From NCBI RefSeq assembly GCF_001684335.1, contig NZ_LOIC01000034.1, positions 1 through 64,000 of the forward strand: a DNA stretch of 64,000 nucleotides. Direction: 5' to 3'. This DNA comes from Photorhabdus namnaonensis (GTDB lineage: Bacteria > Pseudomonadota > Gammaproteobacteria > Enterobacterales > Enterobacteriaceae). The notes below the pieces were generated by a model that made no database searches, was not told the DNA's origin, and was given only the letters and a program-made list of their open reading frames with translations. Shown piece after piece: positions 27,037-38,296 of the stretch. Numbering within the stretch: position 1 is the first letter of the stretch; each line of letters starts with the position of its first letter. Position numbers and translations under genes: made by a program.

Positions 27037-29826
27037 ATGGCTCAGATAGCAGACAATCCCCTGATTTTGGTTGATGGCTCCTCATACCTTTATCGTGCTT
27101 ATCATGCTTTCCCTCCGCTGATGAATAGCGCAGGAGAGCCGACCGGAGCTATGTATGGTGTATTGAATATGCTACGCAGCTTGATAATGCAGTACAAACC
27201 AAGCCATGTAGCGGTGGTATTTGATGCTAAGGGCAAAACTTTTCGTGATGAATTGTTCGCTGAGTATAAGTCTCATCGTCCTCCTATGCCGGATGATCTG
27301 CGTACTCAGATAGAACCGCTACATCAGATGGTTGAAGCTATGGGGTTGCCATTGCTGGTGGTGCCAGGAGTAGAAGCTGATGATGTTATCGGGACTTTGG
27401 CGTTACAGGCAGAAAAAGAGGGGCGTGCGGTACTTATCAGCACTGGCGATAAAGATATGGCGCAACTGGTAACGCCAAATATCACGCTTATCAATACCAT
27501 GAATAACACCATTTTGGGGCCGGAAGAAGTCGTTGAAAAGTATGGTGTGCCGCCAGATTTGATTATCGATTTTCTAGCATTAATGGGAGACTCTTCTGAC
27601 AACATTCCTGGCGTACCTGGCGTAGGAGAAAAAACCGCGCTGGGATTACTGCAAGGGATTGGTGGCATGGATGATATCTTTGCTAATCTGGATAAAATTG
27701 CCGGGCTCAGTTTCCGTGGGGCGAAAACGCTGGCGGATAAGATGGAGCAGCATAAAGATGTCGCTTATCTCTCCTATAAATTGGCAACTATCAAAACCGA
27801 TGTTGAGTTGGATAAAACCTGCGTTGCTTTGTCAGTTAAAGAGCTTGATACGGAGAAACTGCATCAGTTGTTTTCCCGTTATGAGTTCAAACGTTGGTTA
27901 AGTGATGTGGCAAACGGCGATTGGCTGGCAGAGAAAGGCAAAAAACCGGTATCCACTGGCAATGATGAATCATCGCCGACGGAGGATAAATCTGTTGCGG
28001 CCACACTCTCTTCTGATAATTATCAGACTATTCTTGATCAGCAAAGCTTTGATGAGTGGCTTGAGAAGCTGAAAAAAGCACCGGTTTTTGCTTTTGATAC
28101 CGAAACTGACAGCCTTGATACTTTGACTGCTAATCTGGTGGGGATGTCATTCGCAATTTCTGCCGGCGATGCGGCTTATCTACCTCTAGGCCATGACTAT
28201 CTGGGCGCGCCGGAACAACTTGACAGAGAAGTTGTGCTGGCTGCATTAAAACCGCTGCTTGAAGATAGTAACCTGCTGAAAATTGGTCAGAATATTAAGT
28301 TTGATCGTGGCGTGTTGGCGAGTCACGGCATTGAACTGCAAGGCATTGCTTACGATACCATGCTGGAATCTTACGTACTTAATAGCGTTGCAGGCATGGG
28401 GCGGCATGATATGGATAGCTTGGCTGAACGCCATTTGAATCATAAGACTACGACTTTTGAAGAGATTGCCGGTAAAGGTAAAAATCAGCTTACTTTTAAT
28501 CAGGTCCCGGTGGAGCAGGCTGCAATGTACGCCGCAGAAGATGCAGATGTTACTTTATTGCTGCATCAAGCTATGTGGCCGCAATTGGAGCAAGCGCCGA
28601 CGCTAGAGAAGGTATTCCTGAATACAGAAATGCCATTGGTCATGGTGCTTTCCCGTATGGAACGTACAGGGGTGCTAATTGATGCAAATATTTTGGCTGA
28701 GCATTCAAAAGAGATCACTGCTCGTCTGGATGAGTTGGAAAAAGAAGCGCATGAATTGGCAGGTGAGGTTTTCAATCTGGCTTCGCCAAAACAATTACAG
28801 ACGATATTGTTTGAAAAACTGCAATTGCCGGTGGTAAAGAAAACGCCGGGCGGTGCGCCATCCACCAATGAAGAAGTGCTGGAAGAGTTAGCGGATAATC
28901 ATGTGTTGCCGAAAGTGATCTTGGAGCATCGTGGGCTGGCAAAATTGAAATCCACTTACACCGATAAATTACCACAGATGGTCCATCCGCTGACCAAACG
29001 GGTGCATACTTCCTATCACCAAGCGGTAACGGCAACTGGGCGTCTCTCTTCACGTGATCCTAATTTGCAAAATATTCCTGTCCGTAATGAAGAGGGCCGC
29101 CGCATTCGTCAGGCGTTTGTGGCGCCTGAAAGTTACCGGATTATGGCTGCTGACTATTCTCAGATTGAGTTGCGGATAATGGCTCATTTGTCTCAAGATC
29201 AAGGGTTGTTGAAGGCTTTTGCTGAGGGGCAAGACATTCATCGGGCAACGGCGGCGGAAGTCTTTGGTTTGCCACTAGAACAGGTAACCAGTGAGCAGCG
29301 CCGTAGTGCCAAAGCGATTAACTTTGGTTTGATTTACGGTATGAGCGCATTTGGTCTTTCCCGTCAGTTGGGCATTCCACGTGGTGAAGCTCAGCGCTAT
29401 ATGGATCTCTATTTTGAACGCTATCCGGGCGTCTTGGCGTATATGGAGCGTACTCGTAAACAAGCGGAAGAGCAGGGTTACGTTGAAACGCTGGATGGTC
29501 GTCGTCTTTATCTGTCAGATATCAAATCTCGCAATGCCATGCGCCGTAAGGCAGCAGAGCGTGAAGCTATTAACGCGCCGATGCAGGGAACTGCGGCGGA
29601 TATCATCAAAAAAGCGATGATTGCGGTGGATGACTGGATTATCAGTGAAGAACCGAAAGTTCGTATGATTATGCAGGTTCACGATGAGCTGGTATTTGAA
29701 GTTCATGAATCAGAACTTGAAAATGCAGAACAGAAAATCCGTGAATTGATGGAGAAGAGTATGGTGCTTGATGTTCCACTGAAAGTAGATGTAGGTATTG
29801 GTGACAATTGGGATCAGGCGCATTGA
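27037..29826 (+). CDS. polA: DNA polymerase I
   Basis: A 929-residue protein, one longer than E. coli Pol I. The 5'-3' exonuclease spans residues about 1-290 ([16 protein letters not shown]; helix-3-turn region [12 protein letters not shown]), the proofreading domain about 325-515 (FDTETDSLD), and the polymerase 520-929 with motif [15 protein letters not shown], motif [17 protein letters not shown] and motif [10 protein letters not shown]. It fills gaps in repair and removes Okazaki primers. All catalytic motifs are intact. The gene is followed by a terminator. Confidence 0.98.
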   Translation: MAQIADNPLILVDGSSYLYRAYHAFPPLMNSAGEPTGAMYGVLNMLRSLIMQYKPSHVAVVFDAKGKTFRDELFAEYKSHRPPMPDDLRTQIEPLHQMVEAMGLPLLVVPGVEADDVIGTLALQAEKEGRAVLISTGDKDMAQLVTPNITLINTMNNTILGPEEVVEKYGVPPDLIIDFLALMGDSSDNIPGVPGVGEKTALGLLQGIGGMDDIFANLDKIAGLSFRGAKTLADKMEQHKDVAYLSYKLATIKTDVELDKTCVALSVKELDTEKLHQLFSRYEFKRWLSDVANGDWLAEKGKKPVSTGNDESSPTEDKSVAATLSSDNYQTILDQQSFDEWLEKLKKAPVFAFDTETDSLDTLTANLVGMSFAISAGDAAYLPLGHDYLGAPEQLDREVVLAALKPLLEDSNLLKIGQNIKFDRGVLASHGIELQGIAYDTMLESYVLNSVAGMGRHDMDSLAERHLNHKTTTFEEIAGKGKNQLTFNQVPVEQAAMYAAEDADVTLLLHQAMWPQLEQAPTLEKVFLNTEMPLVMVLSRMERTGVLIDANILAEHSKEITARLDELEKEAHELAGEVFNLASPKQLQTILFEKLQLPVVKKTPGGAPSTNEEVLEELADNHVLPKVILEHRGLAKLKSTYTDKLPQMVHPLTKRVHTSYHQAVTATGRLSSRDPNLQNIPVRNEEGRRIRQAFVAPESYRIMAADYSQIELRIMAHLSQDQGLLKAFAEGQDIHRATAAEVFGLPLEQVTSEQRRSAKAINFGLIYGMSAFGLSRQLGIPRGEAQRYMDLYFERYPGVLAYMERTRKQAEEQGYVETLDGRRLYLSDIKSRNAMRRKAAEREAINAPMQGTAADIIKKAMIAVDDWIISEEPKVRMIMQVHDELVFEVHESELENAEQKIRELMEKSMVLDVPLKVDVGIGDNWDQAH

Positions 29827-29846
29827 TATTTTGAATTAACAGTGAT

Positions 29847-29878
29847 GGCTGAGCTGTGTATTTGGCTCAGCCTTTTTT
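29847..29878 (+). terminator. Rho-independent terminator of polA
   Basis: GGCTGAGC / GCTCAGCC with a 10-nt loop followed by TTTTTT, 20 nt after the polA stop. Confidence 0.85.
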
Positions 29879-29916
29879 GAACTGTTCACAATAAATGGTA
29901 ATGTTTAATAGCTCTG

Positions 29917-30522
29917 CTAATCATAGTCACCATGTGCTCTAGTGTCACCGCCTCCCCAAGCTACTCTCTTGCCATTTTCCCGTATGGCTATAAATGCCAA
30001 TTGTGTTGCACTCAGGCTGATAATATCTTTCAATTTGGCAATTTCGGATGGCATTCTTCCTCCTAAATAAAGATCTCCCCAAGAAGCCACACTGCGGTCT
30101 TCCCGCAGAGCTGCGAATGCTCCACGTGTTGAACTCAGGTTGACGATATCTTGTAGTTGGGCAATTTCAGGTGGGAGCTGACCACCATAATTCTCATCTC
30201 CCCAAGCAACCACGCTATGATTTGCCCGTAGCACTGCGAATGCACGGTTAGTTGCACTCAAGCTGGTGATATCTCGTAATGCAATAATCTCAGGGGGGAT
30301 TAGGCTGCCATGATTGTCACCGTCCCACCAGTAAAAGGGGCTTTCCCAAGTGATTACACTGCCATTTTGTAATAACATGGCGGTTACTCTTTCATTGGTG
30401 ACAATATAGCTATTATTATGATCAATGTTACTATCATTACTATATCTTGCAGATTTACAGTATTGTTTTATAAAACTATCATCAGTATTTATATCTGGTG
30501 AGAAATCATTAGGTTGATTCAT
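29917..30522 (-). CDS. Short RCC1-like repeat protein
   Basis: A 201-residue protein with an Asn/Asp-rich N-terminal 45 residues, then three repeats of about 41 residues and a cap. Each repeat has the pattern ALRxDxSVxAWGD...IPPEIAxLxDIxxLSST..AF, which resembles RCC1/BLIP-II beta-propeller blades (WGxN..G..P). The cap reads ENGKRVAWGGGD. No signal peptide is seen. It is a shorter paralogue of the gene at 30684 and its upstream region is also duplicated. Function unknown; such propellers mediate protein binding. Confidence 0.75.
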   Translation of the reverse strand: MNQPNDFSPDINTDDSFIKQYCKSARYSNDSNIDHNNSYIVTNERVTAMLLQNGSVITWESPFYWWDGDNHGSLIPPEIIALRDITSLSATNRAFAVLRANHSVVAWGDENYGGQLPPEIAQLQDIVNLSSTRGAFAALREDRSVASWGDLYLGGRMPSEIAKLKDIISLSATQLAFIAIRENGKRVAWGGGDTRAHGDYD

Positions 30523-30600
30523 ATTACTCTCCTGATAAGGTCGTATCGGATTTACCTTTACCCATAGGGAGCTTGTTGTCGTGAAACTTGTTTACCCTTA
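30523..30600 (-). repeat. Duplicated leader in front of the short RCC1-like gene
   Basis: The start-proximal leader (ATTACTCTCCTGATAAGG onward on the plus strand) is nearly the same as at 31995-32072 in front of the long paralogue, including the AGGAGAG ribosome binding site. The duplication therefore included control DNA. Confidence 0.7.
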
Positions 30601-30683
30601 CGGGCTAAGTTGGGGTGCAGCTTTCGTTTAGGGATGTTAATGGTTTTCTTATTTGTGATGAAAAAATAATGTCTAATAGCCAG

Positions 30684-31994
30684 CTAGTTATATTCTCCAT
30701 GTTCTAAAAGATCTCCTCCGCCCCAGCCGACTCTCCGGCCGTCTACCCGCAAAGCTGAAAAAGCAGTGGCTGTTGAATTCAGACTGACAATATCTTTTAA
30801 TTTTGCGATCTCGGGGGGAACATAACCACCATGTTGTCCGTGTCCCCAGGCGACTACACTACCGTTTGCTCGCAGCGCTGCGAAAGCATAAAGGGTTGAA
30901 CTCAGGCTGACGATATCTTGTAATTGGGAAATCTCGTATGGAATTCGTAATTGCTTATCTTTATTCGAATCTTCCCAGAAAACTATGCTACGATTCGCCC
31001 GCAAAGCTGCGAAAGCATAGACGGTTGAACTCAAGCTGACAATATCCTGTAGTTGGGCAATATCGGGTGGGATACGGCTAGTATGATCCGGAATTCCCCA
31101 AGTAACCACGCTACGATCTGCTCGTAGCGCCGCGAATGCTTGATTTGTTGAACTTAGACTGACAATATCGTTCAGCTTAGCAATTTCTGGTGGAATTATA
31201 TTTCCCCAAACAGCCACGCTACGGTCCGCCCGTAGCGCTGCAAATGTCTGCCCTGTTGAACTCAGGCTGGTGATATCTTTTAGTTGGGTAACTTCGGGAA
31301 TTGGTCTGTAACCTGCTCCTCCCCAAATAACCACGCTACGGTCTGCCCGTAGCGCTGCAAAATACTCAAGAATTGAACTTAGGCTGACGATATCTTTTAG
31401 TTGGGCAATTTCGGGTGGTATCTGACCGCCGTACCTATCATTTCCCCAAGCAACCATACTACGGTCCGCCCGCAGCGCTGCAAATGCCTCCCCTGTTGAA
31501 CTCAGGCTGACGATATCTTTTAGTTGGGCAATTTCGGGTGGTATCTGACTGCCGTACCTATCACGTCCCCAAGCAACTACGCTACGGTCTGCCCGTAGCG
31601 CGGCGAAAGCAAAAGTTGTTGAACTCAGGCTGACGATATCTTTTAGTTGGGCAATTTCGGGTGGGAGCAGGCCACCGACACTCTTATTTCCCCAGACAAC
31701 TACGCTACGGTCCGTCCGTAGCGCTGCGAAAGCATAAAGGGTTGAACTCAGGCTGACGATATCCCGTAGTTGAGCAATTTCAGGCGGAACATAGCCGCCA
31801 GACATTATATCCCCCCAGGCGATGACACTGCCATTTTTCAATAGTATGGCAGTTGCTAGGATGCTAGTAGATACAGTAGAGCTGTTATTGTTTTTCGATG
31901 AATATTTTTTCCAATTATCTTCAAATGCATATCTTCCTAAAGAAGAGTTATTATCATTACTCGTGTTCGGTGATGAGTTATCATGTTGGTTCAT
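30684..31994 (-). CDS. RCC1-like repeat protein, nine blades
   Basis: A 436-residue protein with an Asn/Ser-rich N-terminus (residues 1-48) followed by nine repeats of 36-43 residues plus a C-terminal cap (VDGRRVGWGGGD). The repeat consensus is ALRADRSVVAWGN....IPPEIAQLKDIVSLSST..AFA. Repeats 5 and 6 are shorter. The architecture suggests a seven-bladed or larger propeller of RCC1/BLIP-II type. There is no signal peptide or membrane helix. Neighbouring paralogue and relic suggest repeated duplication. A role in host interaction or adhesion is possible but not shown. Confidence 0.78.
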   Translation of the reverse strand: MNQHDNSSPNTSNDNNSSLGRYAFEDNWKKYSSKNNNSSTVSTSILATAILLKNGSVIAWGDIMSGGYVPPEIAQLRDIVSLSSTLYAFAALRTDRSVVVWGNKSVGGLLPPEIAQLKDIVSLSSTTFAFAALRADRSVVAWGRDRYGSQIPPEIAQLKDIVSLSSTGEAFAALRADRSMVAWGNDRYGGQIPPEIAQLKDIVSLSSILEYFAALRADRSVVIWGGAGYRPIPEVTQLKDITSLSSTGQTFAALRADRSVAVWGNIIPPEIAKLNDIVSLSSTNQAFAALRADRSVVTWGIPDHTSRIPPDIAQLQDIVSLSSTVYAFAALRANRSIVFWEDSNKDKQLRIPYEISQLQDIVSLSSTLYAFAALRANGSVVAWGHGQHGGYVPPEIAKLKDIVSLNSTATAFSALRVDGRRVGWGGGDLLEHGEYN

Positions 31995-32072
31995 ATTACT
32001 CTCCTGATAAGGCTATATCGGATTTACCTTTGCCCATAGGGAGTTTGTGCAGTGAAACCTATCCCTTGTGGG
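31995..32072 (-). repeat. Duplicated leader in front of the long RCC1-like gene
   Basis: Near copy of the leader at 30523-30600, with the same spacing from the ATG and the same CTCTCC (AGGAGAG on the coding strand) ribosome binding site. Confidence 0.7.
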
Positions 32073-32574
32073 TAAGTTAGATGACTACTTTAATTAAAAA
32101 ATATTAATGTATTAATGCAAAAAAGTGTAATAGGAAAAAGCTATCAGATGATTATATGGCTTATATATTTTTGCAAAATAAAGCTCTCATGAGCTGTGAT
32201 ATTATGTTTGGTATTTATTTAAGTTTTTGAAAAAAATCAAGTTATATTCTGATTCTTCGTGTTTCCCTAGTCTTCCGGCTTGGAAGATATAACGGTTGTT
32301 TCTAAATTAGACTTTTTTATTTTAACGTTATTTTAGTTTATTCATTTAAATAATATTTATATAAATCATCTTTCCTGCCTACGTATAAGTTTCGAATTCA
32401 TCGTTAATAATGACTTTTTTGTTTTTTGCATGGCAACTAAGGATCAGATAAATCATATAAATTTCTTCTTTTGAGTCATCCTCACATGTTCTTACCCTGA
32501 TATTATCTCGGAATATCTGTGGTTCTATGTGATCCAATTTCAATTCTGGTCTTTATGCTTATGGCTTCTCCTTC

Positions 32575-32800
32575 TTCAACCGATATCTTGTAGCTGAGCA
32601 ATTGCAGAATGAAAGGGGTAGTTATCATATAGTTGTTTGGATATGTATTCTTGTAATAAGAATTTTACATTTTTTTGTTCACTATCTCAGTGATGACATT
32701 AAAAAATGGTTTCAGTTGTGGATGAAACAGAGCAATTTTTGTTTTTCCATTTAGCAATATTACTGACCTAGAGGTAGATAAGTGTAATGTGAAAAGGTTA
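32575..32800 (-). pseudogene. Decayed third RCC1-like copy
   Basis: On the minus strand, bases near 32580-32606 read SAIAQLQDI, matching the repeat core PEIAQLQDI, and bases near 32720-32770 read SVILLNGKTKIALF, matching ILLKNGSVIAWG at the start of the repeats. The two pieces are in the right order but the frame between them is lost. The remainder of 32073-33000 is AT-rich and shows no gene. Confidence 0.4.
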
Positions 32801-33031
32801 CTGGACGGTTTTAAGTTCATGTGTTGCTGTAAAGTCAACATAACTAATGTAATATTTTATGTACTCATTAGTACTGATTTGTTGTCCATGTAATGCATAT
32901 TAGATCCAAATCGCATAAATATGTAATTAAACTACATTTTATGGCGATAAAATGAACAAAAATCCCAGCTGAATCGAGATAATTGCTGAAAATAAATTAC
33001 AAAAAGGCTTTTTCTAAGAAATAAAATAGGG

Positions 33032-33037
33032 TAGAGT
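33032..33037 (+). promoter_or_regulatory. -10 element of spf
   Basis: TAGAGT, 7 nt before the predicted Spot 42 start. In E. coli spf is repressed by CRP-cAMP; I could not pick out a clear CRP site here. Confidence 0.45.
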
Positions 33038-33044
33038 TATTGGC

Positions 33045-33151
33045 GTAGGGTACAGAGGTAAGATGTTCTATCTTTCAGACCTTTTACTTCACGTAATCGG
33101 ATTTAGCTGAATATTAGCTGCCCCAGTCAATTCTGACTGGGGCATTTTTTT
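33045..33151 (+). ncRNA. spf: Spot 42 small regulatory RNA
   Basis: From GTAGGGTACAGAGGTAAG through the first 60 bases the sequence is the same as I recall for E. coli Spot 42. It ends in a terminator stem GCCCCAGTCA/TGACTGGGGC followed by seven T. Differences are confined to the 3' half. Spot 42 is an Hfq-dependent sRNA that represses secondary carbon metabolism genes such as galK when glucose is present. Position between polA and engB is as in E. coli, although RCC1-like genes now separate it from polA. Confidence 0.95.
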
Positions 33152-33191
33152 CAACTGAATTTAACACGTAAGTGTATAAAGAAAGGATGAA

Positions 33192-33824
33192 TTAACTATG
33201 GTTTTCAACAGGGACGGCGTTCTGGCTGAACCATATATCCAGTTTTTGTTGTAGTTTATCGATACCGATTTTTTTCGGGGTCGAGAAATATTCCACTTGA
33301 ATATCCCCATTAAGCGCCAATAGGGCGTCACGAACTTTATTCAGTTGACTTTTACGGGCGCCGGATGCCAATTTGTCGGCTTTAGTCAACAACACCATAA
33401 CCGGCACCTGCATTGCGACTGCCCATTGGATCATTTGCTGATCAAGATCTTTCAATGGGTGGCGGATATCCATCAGCACGACCAGTCCGATCAGGCATTC
33501 ACGTTTTTGTAGATATTCACCCAATGCTTTTTGCCATTTGCGCTTCATCTCTTCCGGCACTTCGGCATAGCCATAACCCGGTAAGTCAACCAGGCGAATA
33601 CCTTCTTCTACTTCGAATAAATTGATGAGTTGAGTTCGGCCAGGGGTTTTACTGGTACGAGCGAGGCTTTTCTGTTTTGTCAGAGCATTCAGAGCGCTAG
33701 ATTTACCTGCATTTGAACGACCGGCAAACGCGACTTCAATGCCCATATCTTGAGGCAGATGGCGAATATCAGGTGCGCTCGTGATAAAACGGGTCATATG
33801 ATAGTTGTGGTTTTTGATGGTCAA
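33192..33824 (-). CDS. engB: Ribosome biogenesis GTPase EngB (YsxC/YihA)
   Basis: A TTG at 33824 (TTG ACC ATC AAA, with GGGAG 8 nt upstream) is my preferred start, giving 210 residues and an N-terminus as long as that of E. coli YihA. An ATG at 33797 without a good site is the alternative; the longer in-frame extension to 33917 is not supported. G1 is [10 protein letters not shown]3 is DLPGYGYA, and G4 is TKADK. EngB helps assemble the 50S subunit. Confidence 0.93.
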   Translation of the reverse strand: MTIKNHNYHMTRFITSAPDIRHLPQDMGIEVAFAGRSNAGKSSALNALTKQKSLARTSKTPGRTQLINLFEVEEGIRLVDLPGYGYAEVPEEMKRKWQKALGEYLQKRECLIGLVVLMDIRHPLKDLDQQMIQWAVAMQVPVMVLLTKADKLASGARKSQLNKVRDALLALNGDIQVEYFSTPKKIGIDKLQQKLDIWFSQNAVPVENHS

Positions 33825-34131
33825 AATGATTATCTCCCTGAGAAATGCGCTGAATATATGGCAAAGGGGATTATACCGATAGCCACTGTTGGTTGACAGG
33901 ATTAAAAATAATGACATATTTCTAATGGGTTGAACCGAGCTTGCTATTTTGTTACCGATGGTGACCCGGTTTGTGAAATAAAATCTAACCTATTATTGGA
34001 AGGATGAATTTTTCTTCAAAGCCTCCGTCGATTGATAGCGTAAAGGTAGGTAAATATTGAGCACGATGTTGAAGAGATTATTAGAATTGATTTAATTTGT
34101 GTTGTTGACCTTAATAATATAGGAACCCAGA

Positions 34132-34701
34132 ATGTTGAAACGTATTTTAGTAGCACTTGTAACTGCATGTTCTCTGAGCGCAATGGCGCCTCTGGCTTTG
34201 GCTGCGGGAGAAACCCATGTGAAGCTGACCACAACGGAGGGTAATATTGAACTGGAATTAAATGACCAGAAAGCGCCAATTACAACGAAGAACTTTATTG
34301 AATACGTCAATGAGGGTTATTACAACAATACAATCTTCCATCGGGTAATCCCTGGATTTATGGTGCAGGGTGGCGGTTTTACCAAAGATTTACAGCAGAA
34401 AGCGACTAAAGCCGCTATTAAAAATGAGGCGGATAATGGACTGCGTAATTTACGCGGAACTATCTCTATGGCGCGTACCGCCGATAAAGACAGTGCTACC
34501 AGCCAATTTTTTATTAATGTAGCAGACAATGCTTTTCTTGATCATGGACAGCGTGACTTTGGTTATGCAGTCTTTGGTAAGGTCGTAAAAGGCATGGATG
34601 TTGTGGATAAAATCTCTCAAGTCAAAACGGGAAACGTTGGTCCATATCAGAATGTACCGGTTAAGCCTGTCGTTATTCTGTCTGCGGAGATTATTCCTTA
34701 A
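34132..34701 (+). CDS. ppiA: Periplasmic peptidyl-prolyl cis-trans isomerase A (cyclophilin)
   Basis: A 189-residue protein with a signal peptide ending in PLALAAG (about residue 24). The cyclophilin core includes [15 protein letters not shown] (residues 64-78) with the catalytic Arg, and [14 protein letters not shown]. It catalyses proline isomerisation in the periplasm. In E. coli ppiA is near pabA-argD-crp, and that block follows here; engB lies upstream instead. Confidence 0.95.
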   Translation: MLKRILVALVTACSLSAMAPLALAAGETHVKLTTTEGNIELELNDQKAPITTKNFIEYVNEGYYNNTIFHRVIPGFMVQGGGFTKDLQQKATKAAIKNEADNGLRNLRGTISMARTADKDSATSQFFINVADNAFLDHGQRDFGYAVFGKVVKGMDVVDKISQVKTGNVGPYQNVPVKPVVILSAEIIP

Positions 34702-34753
34702 TTTTATTATCTTGATTGGGGTATAGAGTTTCTAGTTAACTCTCATCAGATTG

Positions 34754-34785
34754 AAAAACTGGCCCGCATTAAATGAAGGCCAGTT
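34754..34785 (-). terminator. Terminator of the YcgJ-like gene
   Basis: AACTGGCC / GGCCAGTT with a 13-nt loop; on the minus strand the stem is followed by TTTTTC. It lies between convergent ppiA and the YcgJ-like gene and may serve both. Confidence 0.6.
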
Positions 34786-34791
34786 CCGCCG

Positions 34792-35142
34792 TTATTCATA
34801 CATCTTTTGGGTAAATTCTTTATTCACTTCGGTTTGTGGATAATATCTGTCTTTGTAACATTTTTTCTCTTTACTCTCACAGTGTACCCCATTACTTAAA
34901 GTGTAAGATGAAAAGTCAATATCTTTCCCATCACCAAACTCTTTTTTCAGGCGCTCTACCGCTTTTTTCCCTAAATACTTTTCGGTTAATTTTAGCGATA
35001 CCCCTTGTTGATCAGAGCAATATTTTCCTTTTTTATCACAAACCACCCCTTTTTCCGGGAAGAAAATGTTAGCGGTTTTGGTAACAGCTAGCGTGGAGAA
35101 GGACAGTAAAAAAAGAGATGCTATAATCAGTTTTGTCTTCAT
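34792..35142 (-). CDS. Secreted YcgJ-like small protein
   Basis: A 116-residue protein with a clear signal peptide (MKTKLIIASLFLLSFSTLAV). The mature part has two Cys pairs: GVVCDKKGKYCSDQQGVS near residue 33 and GVHCESKEKKCYKD near 86, so two disulfides in the periplasm or outside are likely. The pattern GVVCD..G.YC.D..GVS...T..YLG resembles the YcgJ family of unknown function. It sits where E. coli has other genes (tsgA/fic region). Confidence 0.65.
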   Translation of the reverse strand: MKTKLIIASLFLLSFSTLAVTKTANIFFPEKGVVCDKKGKYCSDQQGVSLKLTEKYLGKKAVERLKKEFGDGKDIDFSSYTLSNGVHCESKEKKCYKDRYYPQTEVNKEFTQKMYE

Positions 35143-35386
35143 AACAATTACCTTTACTTATTGAATATCAAAATAGAGCCTATGTTTTGTAGGGTATGAG
35201 AGTAAGTTGGTTGAGGAAAAAATAGCCATCGATTTTGTTATACTATGCTACAAATATTGATGTGCTATGATAGCCGCCCCGTTGTCGCGAGGCCGTTTTA
35301 CCTGGAGCCATGTTGTGCAGGATAAACAAATTGCAGGAGTGGCAGGGCAACAAATACAGCGATAAAAATGAGTAGGATTGACTCCT

Positions 35387-35962
35387 ATGTTACTAATAAT
35401 AGATAACTATGATTCTTTTACATATAACTTATATCAATATTTTTGTGAATTGGGTACAGATGTTTTAGTTAAGCGCAATGATGAATTGCAACTTGAAGAT
35501 ATTGAGAGATTGATGCCTACTCATTTGGTGATTTCCCCTGGTCCTTGTACCCCAAATGAAGCAGGAATTTCTCTGGCGGCGATTTCTCATTTTTCGGATA
35601 AATTGCCGATTCTTGGTGTTTGCCTTGGGCATCAGGCAATTGGACAGGCGTTTGGCGCCAGCGTGGTAAAAGCCAGGGAAGTGATGCATGGAAAAACTTC
35701 GGCTATTCACCATAATCAGCAAGGTGTGTTCAAAGGGCTTAACCGGCCATTAACCGCGACGCGTTACCATTCATTGGTGATTGCCGCAGAGACATTACCT
35801 GCCTCATTTGAAGTCACCGCATGGAGCCAGCATAACGGTGACGTCGATGAAATTATGGGCATTCGTCATCGCACGCTACCATTGGAAGGTGTGCAGTTTC
35901 ATCCTGAAAGTATTCTCAGTGAGCAAGGTCACCAATTACTGAGCAACTTTCTGAGATATTAA
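35387..35962 (+). CDS. pabA: Aminodeoxychorismate synthase, glutamine amidotransferase component PabA
   Basis: The ATG at 35387 ([19 protein letters not shown]) is used; a TTG three codons upstream also is in frame. 191 residues. The class I glutamine amidotransferase nucleophile is Cys in [10 protein letters not shown] (near residue 79), and the His-Glu pair lies in FHPES near 170. It feeds ammonia to PabB for 4-amino-4-deoxychorismate, the precursor of p-aminobenzoate and folate. Next to argD, as in E. coli. Confidence 0.96.
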   Translation: MLLIIDNYDSFTYNLYQYFCELGTDVLVKRNDELQLEDIERLMPTHLVISPGPCTPNEAGISLAAISHFSDKLPILGVCLGHQAIGQAFGASVVKAREVMHGKTSAIHHNQQGVFKGLNRPLTATRYHSLVIAAETLPASFEVTAWSQHNGDVDEIMGIRHRTLPLEGVQFHPESILSEQGHQLLSNFLRY

Positions 35963-35976
35963 CCAGATACCGATAA

Positions 35977-37296
<1,320 letters not shown>

Positions 37297-37310
37297 TTAA
37301 GTACAAGAAA

Positions 37311-37336
37311 AATCAGCGCAGGATTATGCGCTGATT
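37311..37336. terminator. Bidirectional terminator between argD and crp
   Basis: A 10-bp stem AATCAGCGCA / TGCGCTGATT with a 6-nt loop between two convergent genes. A-rich sequence precedes it, so it gives a T-run on the minus strand. Confidence 0.75.
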
Positions 37337-37345
37337 AATCAAGCG

Positions 37346-37978
37346 TTAACGTGTACCGTAAACGACAATAGTTTTACCGTGTGCGGAGATCAAGTTTTGG
37401 TCTTCTAACATTTTCAGAATACGACCAACCGTTTCGCGGGAACAGCCGACAATCTGACCAATTTCCTGACGCGTGATTTTGATTTGCATTCCGTCCGGGT
37501 GGGTCATTGCATCTGGTTGTTTCGCCAGATTCAATAAAGTTTGGGCAATCCGGCCGGTAACATCCAGGAAAGCTAAATTACCGACTTTCTCAGAAGTGGT
37601 TTGCAAACGGTTTGCCATTTGGGCAGATAAACGCATCAAAATATCCGGGTTTACCTGAATCAGTTGACGGAATTTTTTATAGGAGATTTCAGCCACTTCA
37701 CAGGCGCTTTTGGCCCGTACCCAGGCTGTACGCTCTTGCCCCTCTTCAAATAATCCAAGTTCACCAATGAAATCTCCCTGATTTAAATAGGAGAGGATCA
37801 TCTCTTTGCCTTCTTCATCTTTAATCAAAACCGCAACAGAGCCTTTTACGATGTAGTAAAGCGTCTCTGCTTTTTCGCCTTGATGAATAAGCGTACTTTT
37901 AGATGGATATTTATGAATATGGCAGTGTGACAAAAACCATTCAAGAGTCGGGTCTGTTTGTGGCTTGCCGAGAACCAT
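37346..37978 (-). CDS. crp: cAMP receptor protein CRP
   Basis: The ATG at 37978 ([15 protein letters not shown]) gives 210 residues, the E. coli length, with very few substitutions against what I recall of E. coli CRP. The cAMP pocket is [19 protein letters not shown], and the HTH is [22 protein letters not shown] (in parts). CRP-cAMP is the global carbon regulator; a good CRP site is present upstream of murQ in this window, and Spot 42 is a CRP target in E. coli. Divergent from yhfA as in E. coli. Confidence 0.98.
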   Translation of the reverse strand: MVLGKPQTDPTLEWFLSHCHIHKYPSKSTLIHQGEKAETLYYIVKGSVAVLIKDEEGKEMILSYLNQGDFIGELGLFEEGQERTAWVRAKSACEVAEISYKKFRQLIQVNPDILMRLSAQMANRLQTTSEKVGNLAFLDVTGRIAQTLLNLAKQPDAMTHPDGMQIKITRQEIGQIVGCSRETVGRILKMLEDQNLISAHGKTIVVYGTR

Positions 37979-38296
37979 TCGTTTCATCCTCTGTTGTTAT
38001 CGCTGCCTAAATAACACGAGAATCTAAAAGTTTCTCGTCAGGCTGGCTTATAAAGACACTAGCTTAACATATTAGTTTGTTGAAAAACCGACAGATAAGG
38101 GTTTTATATAGGTTATCTGAAATTTGAACCTTACGTATTGAGCTTAACCTATATACCTGGCCCGCTTCTGTTTTTAACACAGGAAAAGGCTTCTGTCTTG
38201 TCTTGTATTGTTTCAGCATAATAAACCGCTCATTAGATTGCCAGTTTAATACTGAAAGAGTAGGCTTGGATGCAAAGAACGACTTAAGAGGTATTT
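37979..38296. promoter_or_regulatory. crp-yhfA divergent promoter region
   Basis: 318 bases without a gene between divergent crp and yhfA. It must hold both promoters. I did not find a clean CRP palindrome for autoregulation. Confidence 0.5.

Noticed and set aside
30684-31994. CRISPR or other DNA-level array, suggested by regular 120-bp repeats
   Set aside because: The periodicity is explained by the RCC1-like protein repeats in one open frame; no short palindromic repeat with unique spacers exists.
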